NCBI GenBank assembly: GCA_963829485.1
Contig: CAWHIK010000004.1
Span: 62,001 to 126,000 of the forward strand
From: JBGPQJ01 sp963829485
GTDB lineage: Bacteria; Chloroflexota; Anaerolineae; Anaerolineales; Villigracilaceae
Direction of reading: 5' to 3'
DNA: 64,000 nt
The notes below the pieces were generated by a model. The model saw nothing but the letters and a program-made list of their open reading frames with translations. It was not told the origin of the DNA and made no database searches. This document shows, piece after piece, positions 42,091 through 53,255 of the stretch. Position numbers and translations under genes: made by a program. Each line of letters opens with the position of its first letter. The stretch's first letter is position 1.

Positions 42091-42696
42091 TCAAATTATG
42101 TGCAGCGAAATCATTTTATCCAGTATATCAGGAACCGCGCGAGAGAAATCCACATCGTCACTTGATGATTCGATCGTGATAACTCTGCCAGGATCCAAAG
42201 TTGACAGCCATTCCCCTAAGTGGAAATTGAGCAATTCCAGGTCTTCCGGTTCTGCTATGTTTATCCTGTTCCGAACCGCTAAACGTTTTACTAATGTAGC
42301 ATGGTCAGCAATCAAATGGATATACAAGTCTGGAACGGGAAGGAATGAGCGGAAGAACTGATAGAGATCCTCGCAGAGCTTAAACTCCGCTTCCGATAGA
42401 TAACCCTTTGCGCGGAACAACCGTGTAAAACCGTGAAAATCCAAATCCAGACCACCGTCCACCAACGCTGTGCCAGCCTGATTTCGAAAATCCAACTCCT
42501 GCTTCGCCCTTTGGAGCAAATAGTCCATTTGATTGGCCAGGGCATACTTGGGGTCATTTTTAAAATGAACTTGAAAAGGCCGTTCTGTATGTTGTTCGAG
42601 ACCGAGATTGAACTCATGAGAACGACAAAGAGCGCGGACAAGTGTCGTCTTGCCCGCGCCTGTATTCCCAACGACTGCTACGATACTGCCCATCAA
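42091..42696 (-). CDS. Deoxynucleoside kinase-like protein
   Basis: A 201-residue P-loop protein. The Walker A motif is AVVGNTGAGKTTLVRALC near residue 8. The region LVDGGLDLDFHGFTRLF occupies the place of the DRS motif in deoxynucleoside kinases, and the LID-like RLAVRNRINIAEPEDLELLN follows. The family phosphorylates deoxynucleosides for salvage, but the unusual DGGLDLD segment leaves room for another small-molecule kinase. The start overlaps the stop of the upstream SRPBCC-PDZ-DinB gene by four bases, so the two are translated together. Confidence 0.72.
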   Translation of the reverse strand: MMGSIVAVVGNTGAGKTTLVRALCRSHEFNLGLEQHTERPFQVHFKNDPKYALANQMDYLLQRAKQELDFRNQAGTALVDGGLDLDFHGFTRLFRAKGYLSEAEFKLCEDLYQFFRSFLPVPDLYIHLIADHATLVKRLAVRNRINIAEPEDLELLNFHLGEWLSTLDPGRVITIESSSDDVDFSRAVPDILDKMISLHII

Positions 42697-43892
42697 ACCT
42701 TGGCGAAATTGATCGCCGACCGGATTTGGTCAATATGGTTTTCGATGTGTGTCGGTCCCTGGACAATGATCAGCCCAATCGTGTAGTAGCTGTCTTTTCG
42801 AGCAACAAATTCCGGGGGTAGCAACTGAATAAAATTAATGGTTTCTTCGCAAAGCCGTTTCAATTCCTGGATCAGACCATTGGTATTTTTGTACGCGATG
42901 ATTGTTGCTTGAATTCTTGCATCGACGTTTCCACCCCAATCATCTGCCCATCTATCGTAACCTCCAATGATATCGTCCATATAACTTTGGAAATTGCGTT
43001 CGCTGTGAATTAAATGCGCGAGGACCTCGCGAACACTCCATTCCTGGGCATTGGGCTTTTTTGAAGCCTGTTCCTCGGACGCGCCTTTAAGGCACTCAAG
43101 CAATTCGCTAACAGCCATCTCGTATTTTTCACGTGCGATTGTAGCCAATTGAGCAGGTTCCCAGGGTACGACCGGCATGGGGCGTTTTGTTAATTCCATG
43201 GTAACGGTCCGCTTATCGGAGCCGCGATAAAAGACAACTTCGACCTTGTCGCCGCCTTTTTTCCCGATAATCGCAGCCATAAGGCTTTCGGGATTACTCG
43301 TAACAGGTTTGCCTGCCATGCTGATGATCACGTCATCACGGATAAGCCCAGCTCTGGCAGCACCCATTCCCTCTACGACGCCATCGAGTCGAACGCCCTC
43401 GGTGGCGGGTACATGCAGGCGCATCGCCTGGTCCGCGTTGAAATCTCCCGGATTGATTCCCAACATGGGGCGGTTCACGGCGCGGACATCTTTCCCCGTT
43501 TCGAGAAGGTAGGCCAGGTTTTTCAGACCCACACCCCATTCCTCCTGGAATCCATCAAGCAGGGTACCCCACTGGGGACCGTCGGGAACAGTATGGGTGA
43601 CCTTGACGCTGGTTCCATCGTTAGTGGGCTCGAAAGTAACCTGGACGTGCGATGGGCCAGGCTCATCCTTACCAACCCATTTGAATTTGATGGATTTATC
43701 TTTTTCAATGGATAGGAATTCTCCAGCCGAGTAGAAACCGGCATTCCAATAGAGATAGATACGACCGCCCGGTCGTGGCATCACTGTGGCAAGGTCGCAT
43801 AGCCATTCTCGAAGGGTGGTCGCGTTTGTAAAAGCATAATAAACACGATCCACTGGAGCGTTAATGAATTGCTCGGTCACTGTTGAAGGCAT
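42693..43892 (-). CDS. SRPBCC (AHSA1) - PDZ - DinB fusion protein
   Basis: A 399-residue cytosolic protein with three recognisable parts. Residues 1-135 form a START/SRPBCC lipid-pocket domain (TEQFINAPVDRVYYAFTNAT, LREWLCDLATVMPRPGGRIY, VKVTHTVPDGPQWGTLLDGF). Residues 145-235 form a PDZ domain (GMGAARAGLIRDDVIISMAG, KGGDKVEVVFYRGS). Residues 250-399 form a DinB-like helical bundle (EWSVREVLAHLIHSERNFQS, GLIIVQGPTHIENHIDQIRS). I know no characterised protein with this order. A role in binding a hydrophobic ligand and a protein partner, with DinB as the effector, is inference. It precedes the deoxynucleoside kinase-like gene with overlap. Confidence 0.8.
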   Translation of the reverse strand: MPSTVTEQFINAPVDRVYYAFTNATTLREWLCDLATVMPRPGGRIYLYWNAGFYSAGEFLSIEKDKSIKFKWVGKDEPGPSHVQVTFEPTNDGTSVKVTHTVPDGPQWGTLLDGFQEEWGVGLKNLAYLLETGKDVRAVNRPMLGINPGDFNADQAMRLHVPATEGVRLDGVVEGMGAARAGLIRDDVIISMAGKPVTSNPESLMAAIIGKKGGDKVEVVFYRGSDKRTVTMELTKRPMPVVPWEPAQLATIAREKYEMAVSELLECLKGASEEQASKKPNAQEWSVREVLAHLIHSERNFQSYMDDIIGGYDRWADDWGGNVDARIQATIIAYKNTNGLIQELKRLCEETINFIQLLPPEFVARKDSYYTIGLIIVQGPTHIENHIDQIRSAINFAKV

Positions 43893-44045
43893 ACGAACTC
43901 CTCATGGATTTTTGTATTCATCGTGATTATACAGGAAATCCGGATTTTCGAAATAGCCTTTGAGTATTATTCATTTGCAGGGTGAAAGATTTATTACGAA
44001 AGACTGAAAGGAAAAGAGGCAGGAAACAAGTTAGGGATGTTACTT

Positions 44046-45439
44046 CTACCCTATATACATTCCCGTTTGAGAATCCAGAGTTAATAACAGATTGTTGTTC
44101 GAGATGGTAAAAGGCCTGTGATCCAATAACGACCTGACGATTTGACCATCTTTCCAATTCAAGGAGCTTATTGGAATTTGTAGATCCTGTTTTACCGAGC
44201 CTGTGTTGAGCACGATCAGCGTTTTTTCCTCACCCAGCGAACGTGAGAACGCGAGAACGGATTTTTCTTCATCCTGCATCACTCGCCCATAATCTCCTCT
44301 CCGTAAGGAAACTCTCGCTTTTCTGGCTGCAATCAATTCCCTTACCCAGAGCTGCAGATCGCCTTTCCAGTTTGCTGGATCCCATGGGAATGCACCGCGA
44401 CATTCTGGATCTTTACCTCCCTCCAGCCCCACTTCGTCTCCATAATAAATGGCGGGGGCTCCAGGAAAGGCAAATTGAAACAGATAGGCCAGCTTTAGCT
44501 TCTCGAGATCGCCACCAAGCGCAGTCAAAATTCTTTCGGTATCGTGAGATCCCAATGGGACATACATCGCGAACACGTTTTCGCGCGGGTAAATTTGTAA
44601 AAGACGGTCAATCTTTTCTGCGAATTGTTGAAGGCTCTCGCGTTTGTTCAACAGGGCAATCAATCCATCCTTGACTGGGTAGTTCATAAGACCATCAAAA
44701 TGAGTGTCGTTCGCCCAGCGCGGGTTTGCGTCCCAAATCTCGCCGAAGATATAGGCTTCACTGTTCGCCTTTTTGACAACCTGGCGAAATTCAGCCCAGA
44801 AGTCGTCATCATCGATCTCGTTGGGGACATCCAATCGCCACCCGTCTGCGCCTTTTTCGATCCAATATTTGGCGACCCCCAGCAGGTATTTCCGTACTTC
44901 CGGATTGTCCGTGTTGAATTTCGGCAGGCTTTTATGGCTCCACCAGCCTGAGTAATTGATAGCGTCGCCAGGCGTAAATGCATCCAGGGGAAATCTGTGA
45001 ATGTGAAACCAATTCTTGTATGCTGACCGTTCGCCATTTTCGAGCACATCGTTGAACGCGAAAAACCCCTCCCGCAATGATTGAATACTCCATCCAGGAT
45101 CACCCGAACATTATTTCGATGCGCGACATCAAGGAGAGAAGAAAAATCGTCCAAGTCGCCCAGTTTTGAATCGATTTTGTAATAATCACTTGCATTGTAG
45201 CGATGCGATGACGTGGCTTGGAAAATTGGATTTAGATAGATGGCATTGATTCCAAGTTCGAGCAGGTAATCGAATCTGCTGACAATTCCTCGCAGATCGC
45301 CACCCTGGAAATCCCAAATATTCGGTTTGGCGCCCCATTTCTGCAAATTGGGAGGATCGTTGGATTTATCTCCGTTTGCAAATCGGTCAGGGAAGATATG
45401 ATAGAAAATGGAATCCTGGACCCAGTATGGAACCGGCAT
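44046..45439 (-). CDS. GH13 neopullulanase/cyclomaltodextrinase-like enzyme (frameshift at about 45066)
   Basis: About 464 residues across two frames. The first part (ATG 45439) opens with VQDSIFYHIFPDRFANGD and has INAIYLNPIFQATSSHRYNA and VRVILDGVFNHCGRGF. A T-run one base short near 45066 shifts the frame, after which FAFNDVLENGERSAYKNWFH continues. The GH13 catalytic set is present: nucleophile Asp in GWRLDVPNE, acid Glu in IFGEIWDAN and the third Asp in LGSHDTERI. No signal peptide is seen, so it should hydrolyse imported malto-oligosaccharides or cyclodextrins in the cytosol. It is the last gene of the sugar operon. Confidence 0.82.
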
Positions 45440-45506
45440 GATTGACCTCTAACGTTAATGATATGGATCTATGATACTTGGGATTATTTTACCACCGGGC
45501 GATGTG

Positions 45507-47226
45507 TCATTTGATTGCAGGAGTTAATAAAAGGAGAGTTGTGCTGTAAGCAGGCAATTCGGGAAGCGGTTTGAAATCCTCCAAATCCGCCCGCCTGATC
45601 AATCATGAGTGAACTGTAATACTTCAGGTCCCATGAGTGAAGTGAGTTGATAGGACCCCTGATTCATCGGGCTTTCATCGATTGACAATTCATAGTCACT
45701 CACCGAATCATCGCTCAAATTAATAAGGATGAGCAACAGAATTCATCCCCTCCGGTGCGTAAACTGGTAAAGACCTTATTATTACTTGATTTGATGTATG
45801 CTAAAATCACCTGACTGCAACGCGGGATAGGCATTTCTTAGTTGGATTAGATTGCGATAATGTGAAAATAGCGAAGCAGGATCATTGGTTTGATTTGCAA
45901 CATTGACAATCTCGAAATTGGAATCTGGCTCTCTCCAGGGATTGCCTGTTGAGAATCCGGCGTTCACTTCCGCGCTCCATTGCATAGGACGGCGGATATT
46001 CTCGTCAGGTTTTATGCCTTCCATGCCGATTTCTTCCCCGTAATATATGAAAGGGCATCCCAGGTGAAGTTAGCAATAAGGAGGCGGCTAGTTTTGCTTT
46101 ATTTCACATCGCCTTCAACCTCCGACATGATCCGATTTTGGTCATGATTGGTCAGAAACGATGAATATTGATAAGGTTCCATAATCCGATTGGTGCGATT
46201 TAATAGCACCTAAGGCGGGGATTGCGCTGCCAATTTTTGGGCTTAGCGTAAAAGCTGATGCCAAATCAAAATTAAATGCAAGATCAAATTGATCCCCGTC
46301 GGTATAGCTATCCACAACCGATAACCTGCTTCCAAATAACTCGCCGATGGTTATCGCACTAGGATTGGATTCCTTATAGAGTTTGCTAAAGTTTTTAAAC
46401 CACTCATGGGTGGCGCGTGTGTTTTCTTGAAGTTGGTTGTTTTCGATCAAGTGTTTTGCAGCGTCGAGGCGAAAGCCATCCACTCCAATTTCGTCTAGCC
46501 AAAACCCGGTGACTTTTTCCATTTCGGCAGTGACTTCAGGATTAGTGTAATTCAGGTCTGGCATGCGTGAATCAAATACTCCATAATAGAATCCAGTTGG
46601 CGAAGGATGCCAGACAACTTGATTCCAGGGACCGGGATATCCGGGATTTATTTCCGACCAGATATACCAATCACGGTATGGAGAATCGAGGTTTTTCTGT
46701 GAGACTTTGAACCAGGGGTGCAAGTTCGACGTGTGATTTAATTGGGAGGTCGATAATTACTTTGATGCCTCGTTTATGAGCCTCGTCGAGAAGACATTTA
46801 AAATCATCCATTGTGCCATACTGAGGATTTACAGAATAATAATCGGTTACGTCATAACCGTGGTACGAAGGTGAAGGGAAAATCGGCATCAACCAAATTG
46901 TTGAAATCCCCAGGTCAGTAAATGTGTTCGGGTTCCCATCGTTTAAATAGTCAAGTCGCTCCGTTATCCCATTAAAGTCACCAATACCATCGCCGTCACT
47001 GTCATAGAAACTCCGGATGAAAATTTCGTAACCGACCGACTCGATCCACCAATGTTTACTTTTATCCGAAGGCGTTGCCAAGACGGTCGGCAGAGGGGAA
47101 GACTCAGTTTCTCTAGATTTTGAGTTGCAGCCGTAAAGTGAAAAAAATAATCCTAGCGTGAGAGTAAAAGCAAAAACTGTGGTCAAAATATTTTTGCTTA
47201 CTTCTATGGCTTTAAGGGAAAGCCAT
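45507..47226 (-). pseudogene. GH13 alpha-amylase lipoprotein, broken by several frameshifts
   Basis: Pieces in three frames make one secreted amylase. The N-terminus is a lipoprotein signal (TLTLGLFFSLYGCNS). It continues as GYEIFIRSFYDSDGDGIGDF and LMPIFPSPSYHGYDVTDYYS. An extra A near 46725 shifts the frame before INHTSNLHPWFKV. Catalytic residues remain: Asp in DGFRLDAAKH, Glu in ITIGELFG and Asp in LTNHDQNRI, the last in a further frame after about 46145. The last parts (PFIYYGEEIGMEGIKPDENI; PAYSTTLLLLTPAIK, stop 45507-45509) need more shifts near 46040 and 45780. The start is uncertain. It would cut starch-like glucans outside the cell. The peptide stays well conserved between lesions, which favours sequence errors over long decay. 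Confidence 0.75.
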
Positions 47227-47274
47227 TTTCTGGATGGTGAATATTCTTGACTATGGAGATTTATAAAAGGTGAT

Positions 47275-48914
47275 CTAAGGGTGCAGGTATTCCCCCAGTG
47301 CGGGCAATGCCCGGTCGTTGAAACCAAATAATGCTTGATTTTCCCAGGCATTCCCTGATTCCGGGTTTGTTGATTCCCACCCATTCCCGGGAACCGCTGT
47401 CCAGGTGGCATCCCAATAAAAGACCCCAAGACCGCGATCATTATCCACGGCCCGCACTACCGACATGATATCCCGCAGCATGGCGCGCTGACCTTCCGGT
47501 GTAAATGGATAACCCGGAGTCGCCGTTTCTACGTCTGCAATATTGGAGAGAAAGTCATCCTCCTGGTCTGTAAACGCATACGCGGTCTCCACCACGATGA
47601 CATCCTTATCATAGCGAGAGGAAATGTCGTTCAGGTTGTACTGCAACGCCGCCAGGCTGCCGTGCCAGAAGGGGTAATACGAAATGCCGATCACATCGAA
47701 GGGGACATCTCTCCGCGTGATGTTATCGAACCACCAGCGCGCCATGTCGTTATCGCCTCCCTCTGCGATATGCAGCATGACCAGAGTTGACGGGGAGCAA
47801 TCTTTTACAGCCTGGGAGCCTGCTTTGAGGAGAGCGGCCAGGTTATCAAAGTGGTTATAGTCTCCGTCCGGCCACAACATTCCTGCGTTGATCTCGTTCC
47901 CGATCTGAATCATATCTGGGGGAGTCCCTTGGGCGACCAGACTGTTGCATACATCAAAGGTGTGGTCGTATACAGCCTGCTTGAGCTGTTCGAAGTCGTA
48001 ATCTTTCCAGGCGGCTGGTTTATTCTGCTTGCCGGGGTCAGCCCAGTTATCCGAATAGTGAAAGTCCACCAGCAATTTCATGTCCTGGCTTTTCAACCGC
48101 TTGGCCATCTCCAGAATCTCGTCTTTATCATGGTAGCCATCTGCGGGATCCACCCAGACCCGAAGGCGGGCGTAATTCATGCCGTTGTCTTTTAGGATCT
48201 GCAGGGCATCCGCCTGTGACCCATCGCTGTATGCGTACACCCCGCCCTTGTCTTCGGATTTCTTCAAGCTGGAGATGTCTGCTCCAAGGATGGAAAGCGC
48301 CGTCCGCCCGGGGACCAGTTCAATGTCGTCGAAACTTGCCCAGGTATCCGGGTTACCGTCCGAATGCAGGCGGATGATGCACTGCCCGTCTGTGACCTTA
48401 TTGGAAACCGAGAGATTGATCCAGCGATACCCCGGTGTGGTAGCAGGTACATAAATCCGCTTTTCCTCGTCTCCACACTTTAGCGCTAGATAGACTTCAT
48501 TCTGCCCGCCGCTGGAGCGGACCCAGGCTCGCAGGGTGTACCAGTCATTGACCATCCCGGTGATGGTTTGACTTGATTCCACCTGGTACGCTTCCGCTGC
48601 CTTATGGGTCAGTCGGAAATTTCCCGAATGTCCCTTTTCTTCGGATAGGACAGCTCGACTCGGTTCCGGTGATATCCCATCCAACGGGCTTTCCGCCGGA
48701 ATCCTGTCGTTCGAACCCGGGATTGACCAGGCTGATTGGCTGCGAGGTGGGATCGTCGTAGGGCTGGATGTGAATTCAGTGACTGGCGGGTTCAGATTCC
48801 GGTGAGTTGGTAACGGAGTTCGTACTCATCGGTAAAGCTGGAATGCACCCGACAACAGATAACGCTGAGGGCAAAGATCGTTATCCATGACAGAGTTCCA
48901 ATGATCACTTTCAT
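47275..48914 (-). CDS. GH53 arabinogalactan endo-1,4-beta-galactanase (one N-terminal frameshift)
   Basis: A secreted glycoside hydrolase. A signal peptide starts at ATG 48914 (KVIIGTLSWITIFALSVICC), followed by a carbohydrate-binding-like module (NPGFERQDSGGKPVGWDITG, then after a one-base shift near 48670 GHSGNFRLTHKAAEAYQVES). The GH53 catalytic domain runs from about residue 130 of the long frame: GADISSLKKSEDKGG, NYARLRVWVDP, the acid Glu in DMIQIGNEINAGMLWP and the nucleophile Glu in VIVVETAYAFT. Such enzymes cut beta-1,4-galactan side chains of pectin. The ATG directly follows the stop of the malG-like gene, as in the B. subtilis gan operon. Confidence 0.88.
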
Positions 48915-49797
48915 TTATCCTTTCACTGCACCTTGGGTCAGGCCGCCCACGATCTGATCCTGCAGGGCCAGGTAGATGATCATGATCGGCAGCGCGCCGA
49001 TCAACGCGCCGGCTGCAAAAACCCCCCACCGTTGCTGAAATTGCGCGCCGGCGAAGATCTGCAGGCCGACCATCAGGGTGTATTCTCGGTGCTCTTAAGC
49101 AGCACCCGTGCCAGGACGAACTCACCGTAGGTGCCGATGTAGTTGATGATGGCGATGACGATCAGGATCGGGCGCAGCAACGGCAGGATCAGCTTGGTGA
49201 AGATCTGCCAGTCGGTTGCCCCTTCCACCATGGCCGATTCGTCGATATCACGCGGGATGGTGTCGAGATAACCTTTCATCAGCCAGATATTGATGCCCAT
49301 GGCGCCGCCCAGGTAAACCAGGATCAGGCTCGCGTGGGTGTTCAAGCCCAATGAGGGAATGACATCGCCCATCTGGGAGATCATCAGGAAGGTGGCGACC
49401 AGCGCCAGCAGGCCGGGGAACACCTGGATGAGCAGGATGCCTTTGAGCATCGTCTAGGCGGCCGCGGAAGCGAAAGCGCGAGAAGGCATAGGCCGCTATC
49501 GTGGTGATGGCAAGCGAAAGCACGCGAAGTGATCGCGGCGATTTTGATCGAGTTCCCGAACCACGTCCAGAAAGGGAATTCACCCGAGTCCAGCAAGGTG
49601 CGGTAGTTTCCAAACCCGGGATTCTTGGGGATCAATGTTTGGGTGGCCAGAGAGCCGGTTGGGTTGATCGAGGCGGAGATCATCCACAGGATCGGGAAGA
49701 CCGAGAAGATGATCAGGATGACCGCAATGATCAGGCGGATGCCAATGCTGAACCTGCGTTGGACTTGATGGAGATGCGAAATCGTTGAATGGAATTG
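48915..49797 (-). pseudogene. Sugar ABC transporter permease, MalG/GanQ-like, with several frameshifts
   Basis: Peptides in three frames together give a full MalG-type permease. They are RRFSIGIRLIIAVILIIFSV near the N-terminus, FPFWTWFGNSIKIAAITS, SLAITTIAAYAFSRFRFRGR, then LLIQVFPGLLALVATFLMIS, the EAA coupling loop in IDESAMVEGATDWQIFTKLI, and a C-terminus ending GALIGALPIMIIYLALQDQI and GAVKG (stop 48915-48917). Frameshifts lie near 49535, 49450 and 49080. No in-frame ATG is seen at the 5' end, so the start is uncertain. With GH53 next door, the transporter more likely carries galacto-oligosaccharides (GanSPQ-like) than maltodextrin, but this is inference. Confidence 0.75.
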
Positions 49798-49800
49798 AGA

Positions 49801-51411
49801 CTAGACATTTTCACTGACCTCCTCCCACATGCGGGTATAGCGGAACTGGAAGAGGGTGATGGCGCCGACGATAAAGAAGATGATGATCGTGATGGCTGCG
49901 GCAAAACCGTAGTTCACGCCGCGGCTGCCGGAGAAGGCCAGGTTATACACATAGCTGATCAGGATGTCGGTATGCCCGGCAGGAGTGGGTGTTCCGGCCA
50001 TGGGCGGGCCACCTGCGTTGAACAGATAGATCAGATTGAAGTTGTTGAAGTTGAAGGTGAACGAGGCGATCAGCAACGGTCCGACGGCGACCAGCAGCAG
50101 GGGCAGGGTGATATTCCGGAACTGCTGCCAGGGGTTGGCGCCATCCACCTGGGCGGCATCGTAGATAATCCTGCGGGATGGATTGCAGCGCGCCGCTGCA
50201 GATCAGCATGAAGTAGGGATAACTCAGCCACAGGTTGACGAGCAGAATGGCGACTTTGGCCCACCACTCATCGGTGAACCAGGGCGGAGCCCAGCCAAAC
50301 AATCCTTCCAGGCATGCGGTGATCACCCCAAGTTCGGGATTCAACATGCCGCGCCAGATCAAAATGGTGATCAGTGCAGGGACCGTGTAGGGAATGATCA
50401 GCAAGGAGCGGATGATTTTCTTGAAAGGGAAATGCTGGATCATTGAACATGATGGCAATTGCCAGCCCCAGAGCAAAAATTCAAAAACAAACTGAAAAAG
50501 GCGAAACCGAAGTTCCAGGTGATGATCCGGACCAGGGGACCGCGCAAGGCCGGGCTGATGAAGAAATCCTTGAAGTTGTTGAACTTGATCTGGCGCAACA
50601 AAACCCGGTCGGAGCTGCTGCGCCGTCAGGGGAAGTAAATGTGCCCCGCAGGTTTTGATAGACGATCCCGGTCTCCTGGCTGATCATCGCATCCTGCTTC
50701 AGGATCATAAACATATAAGCGGCAACAACTCCGCGGCTTCTGCTGGGGAGCGGACCTGGATGGTTTTCCCTCCTCGCCAAACAGGATTTCTGTGAGGTTT
50801 TGATCCGTGGCGGCCAGGAAGGCATTCAATCGTTGATAGCCTTCGATCGTTGTCGGGATGCCCTTGTCGTCCAAGCTCCCCGATGCCCGCTTCACCGGGC
50901 TGGGGTTGGGTGAGCGGTTCGCCCAGCTAGCGCCAGGATAGCCATTCCCGTCTGGATCCATCAGCCAGAGGGCATAATCCCCTTCCGGGGACTTGAAGGC
51001 TGTCCAGGTGTATGCCTTGCCCAGATTCGGGGAGATACTTTGCTTTCAGGATCTGGTCGATGGCCTGCTCCTTGGTGATGAGATGGCCTTCCCCATAATT
51101 GGTAAAGGAGACCCAGACGGTAAAGAAGATCGGGTAGATCGTGAACAGGCCCATCAAGAACCAACCCAACGACCATCCAGCGGAGGGGATAGGCTTGCTT
51201 ACGTAGAAGAACAAAATTGACGAAAATGTAATAATGAGGATAGCTGCAGCCAAGGGATAATAGCCCAGGGATAGCAATCTTGTAGACAAACCAGATCGAC
51301 AGCATGCATCCACGACGATCAGAAGTGCGCCAGTCGCAACAGGTTGGGCAAAACATTTTCGAAGAGGGAGTCCTGGTTTTGCGGGTGTTCCTGGGAGGCA
51401 TTGGAAGTCAT
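49801..51411 (-). pseudogene. Sugar ABC transporter permease, MalF/GanP-like, with at least five frameshifts
   Basis: The gene starts at ATG 51411 behind GGAGGTGAAAAC and ends at the stop at 49801-49803. Pieces in order are TSNASQEHPQNQDSLFENVL, FYVSKPIPSAGWSLGWFLMG, LFTIYPIFFTVWVSFTNYGE, a large external loop (PSPVKRASGSLDDKGIPTTI), KIIRSLLIIPYTVPALITIL and the coupling loop DGANPWQQFRNITLPLL, then FRYTRMWEEVSENV. The large loop between early helices is characteristic of MalF and GanP. Shifts fall near 51320, 51040, 50950, 50800, 50640, 50470 and 50190. No missense-like decay is apparent between them. Confidence 0.75.
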
Positions 51412-51496
51412 GTTTTCACCTCCTTGCATTATGCAGTTATACAGAAAATGGAATGAAGGCCGGGGATTTATCCCGGCCTTCATTTCGAAGACAATT

Positions 51497-53079
51497 CTAA
51501 TTATTCGGTTGTGACGTTTCCACCAGATGGGTTTCTGGATCGTAGGTGAAGGTCACGTTGCTGTCAGCAGCCAGGCTGAGAGTGTAGTTCGGTCCATCCT
51601 GAGCGCCGTCCGAACCGTAGTTCACGGTCCAGGCACCATCCAAGGCGACTTTATACTCGTAATCGCCCGCCGGCAAGTTCACGGTGAGGTATAGAGACCA
51701 TCATCGCCCTTCACCATGGCGGTTGCTTCGCAGGCGGGATCCCACTGGCGCCGCAGCCAGCCTTATCCTGGTAGCTGCCGGGCAGGTTGACCATGCCGGC
51801 CAGCGCGCCGGCGATCAGGTCGCGCACCTGCTCTGCCGCATCTTTCATGGCATCTTCAGGGTCTGCTCGCCGGTCACCGCCAGGGTGATACCGTTATTCC
51901 AGCACTCCACACGGAACCCATTTCGGGGATGTTCGGCATCGGGATGGCGTTGGCGCCAGCTTCGTCCCATTGCTTTCAGGTCAGGGTCATCCGTGGTCGC
52001 CAGGACGGACTTGAATGCGGAGGGGCGCAATCCGGTTTCGTAGATCTGCTGCATAAATTCTTCAGTGGCGACGTACTCGGTCAGGAACGTCTGCGCCAGC
52101 AGCACATTTTCGCTGAAGGGGTTGACCATGAAGCCCTGCACGCCGCAGGAACGGAGCGCCTTGTCGGGGAAGAAGGGCGCTACGGCATAGGGCACGCCGG
52201 AGGCGCGGATGCGATCCAGCGCCCAGGGGCCGGCCATCAAGAACGGGATCTGGCCGGTTTCAAACAAGGAGTGGGCGGTTTCATAGTCGAAGGTGTCGGG
52301 CATCAGGCCTTCTGCGACGGCATCTGTCATCCAGGTGACTGCAGCGATCTCGCCTTCGCTATCCAGACCGACATCGTTGGGATTCCAGGCGCCATTGTCG
52401 TCCTTGCCAAAGACATAGCCGCCAAAGGCAGTCTGGATCGGCAGGGCATTGTACAACGGATCGCCGGCAATGGCGATGGCATACTGTGACTTTACCTTCC
52501 GCCTTCAGAGTACGGCCAATTTCAAGCACTTCGTCCCATGTGGTGGGCGGTTCGGTGACCAGGTCGGTGTTGTAGAAGAAACCAAGGTTCTCGGTGGCGT
52601 AAGGCACACCGTAGAGCTTGCCGTCGGTGTAGGTGAAAGCCTCCAAGGTCGACTCGACAAATTCGTCTGCCTTGTCGCCCAGGTCGATAGGGGCTACCAG
52701 ACCGCTCTCGACCAAAGCGCCCAGCCAGTCATGGACGCCGATGTAAATGTCGGGGCCTTCACCGGCCGGCACTGGCGATGATCACCTGGGAGCGGATGTC
52801 TTGAACGCTACCCAGGTCTTCAACGACGAGCTCCACATTGTATTCGGCGAGGAAGTCATCTGCCAATGCTTGCAGAATCGGCGTGCGGGTATCATCAGCC
52901 CAGATTTTCAACGTAGCCACAGGCTCGGGGGGAGTGGTGGGTTCCGGGGGAGCCTCGGTAGGCGCTACTTCCGGCGCCTTGGTTGGAGCCGGTTCTTCGG
53001 TTGCGGTAGGTCCGCAGGCGGTCAATGCCATGACGACAATGACCAATAGTGCGAACACTTTGAACAAATTGCTTTTCAT
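51497..53079 (-). pseudogene. Sugar-binding lipoprotein (MalE/GanS-like) fused to an X25-type domain, with several frameshifts
   Basis: From ATG 53079 (GGAGG upstream): lipoprotein signal FALLVIVVMALTACGPT, a Pro/Thr/Glu linker, then a family 1 solute-binding protein in several frames (ATLKIWADDTRTPILQALAD; YGVPYATENLGFFYNTDLVT; AGPWALDRIRASGVPYAVAP; TFLTEYVATEEFMQQIYETG). The C-terminus carries a domain of about 60-90 residues (GDYEYKVALDGAWTVNYGSD, then GPNYTLSLAADSNVTFTYDP) that strongly resembles the X25 modules of bacterial pullulanases, an unusual partner for a binding protein. Shifts lie near 52765, 52485, 51975, 51890 and 51740. It delivers oligosaccharide to the two permeases. No ATPase gene is seen nearby, so a shared MsmX-type ATPase is likely. 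Confidence 0.78.
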
Positions 53080-53196
53080 CTTTTTCCTCCAATCATTGAG
53101 AAAGGTTTGATTAAGCACGTCTGGATTATTTACAGACGCGCGGCGACCCAAAATAGAGTAACGATGATTGTCGATGACTGAAAGAGAGAGAAAAAA

Positions 53197-53210
53197 TCAA
53201 CTCGTGTTGA
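53197..53210. promoter_or_regulatory. Candidate LacI-family operator
   Basis: TCAACTCGTGTTGA has perfect five-base arms around TCGT and resembles LacI/GalR-type sites. It lies 18 bases downstream of the -10 box of the transporter promoter, between the two divergent sugar transcription units. The LacI-family gene at 55690 is the likely source of its ligand. Confidence 0.55.
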
Positions 53211-53227
53211 CATCACGTGTAATTATG

Positions 53228-53255
53228 ATTATACTAATTTCATTAGGAAAGTCAA
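53228..53255 (-). promoter_or_regulatory. Sigma70-type promoter of the galactan transporter operon
   Basis: On the minus strand TTGACT (53250-53255) and a perfect TATAAT (53228-53233) are 16 bases apart, about 150 bases upstream of the binding-protein ATG. The rest of the 53080-53453 gap holds no gene. No equally good promoter toward the GH2 gene is visible. Confidence 0.7.
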
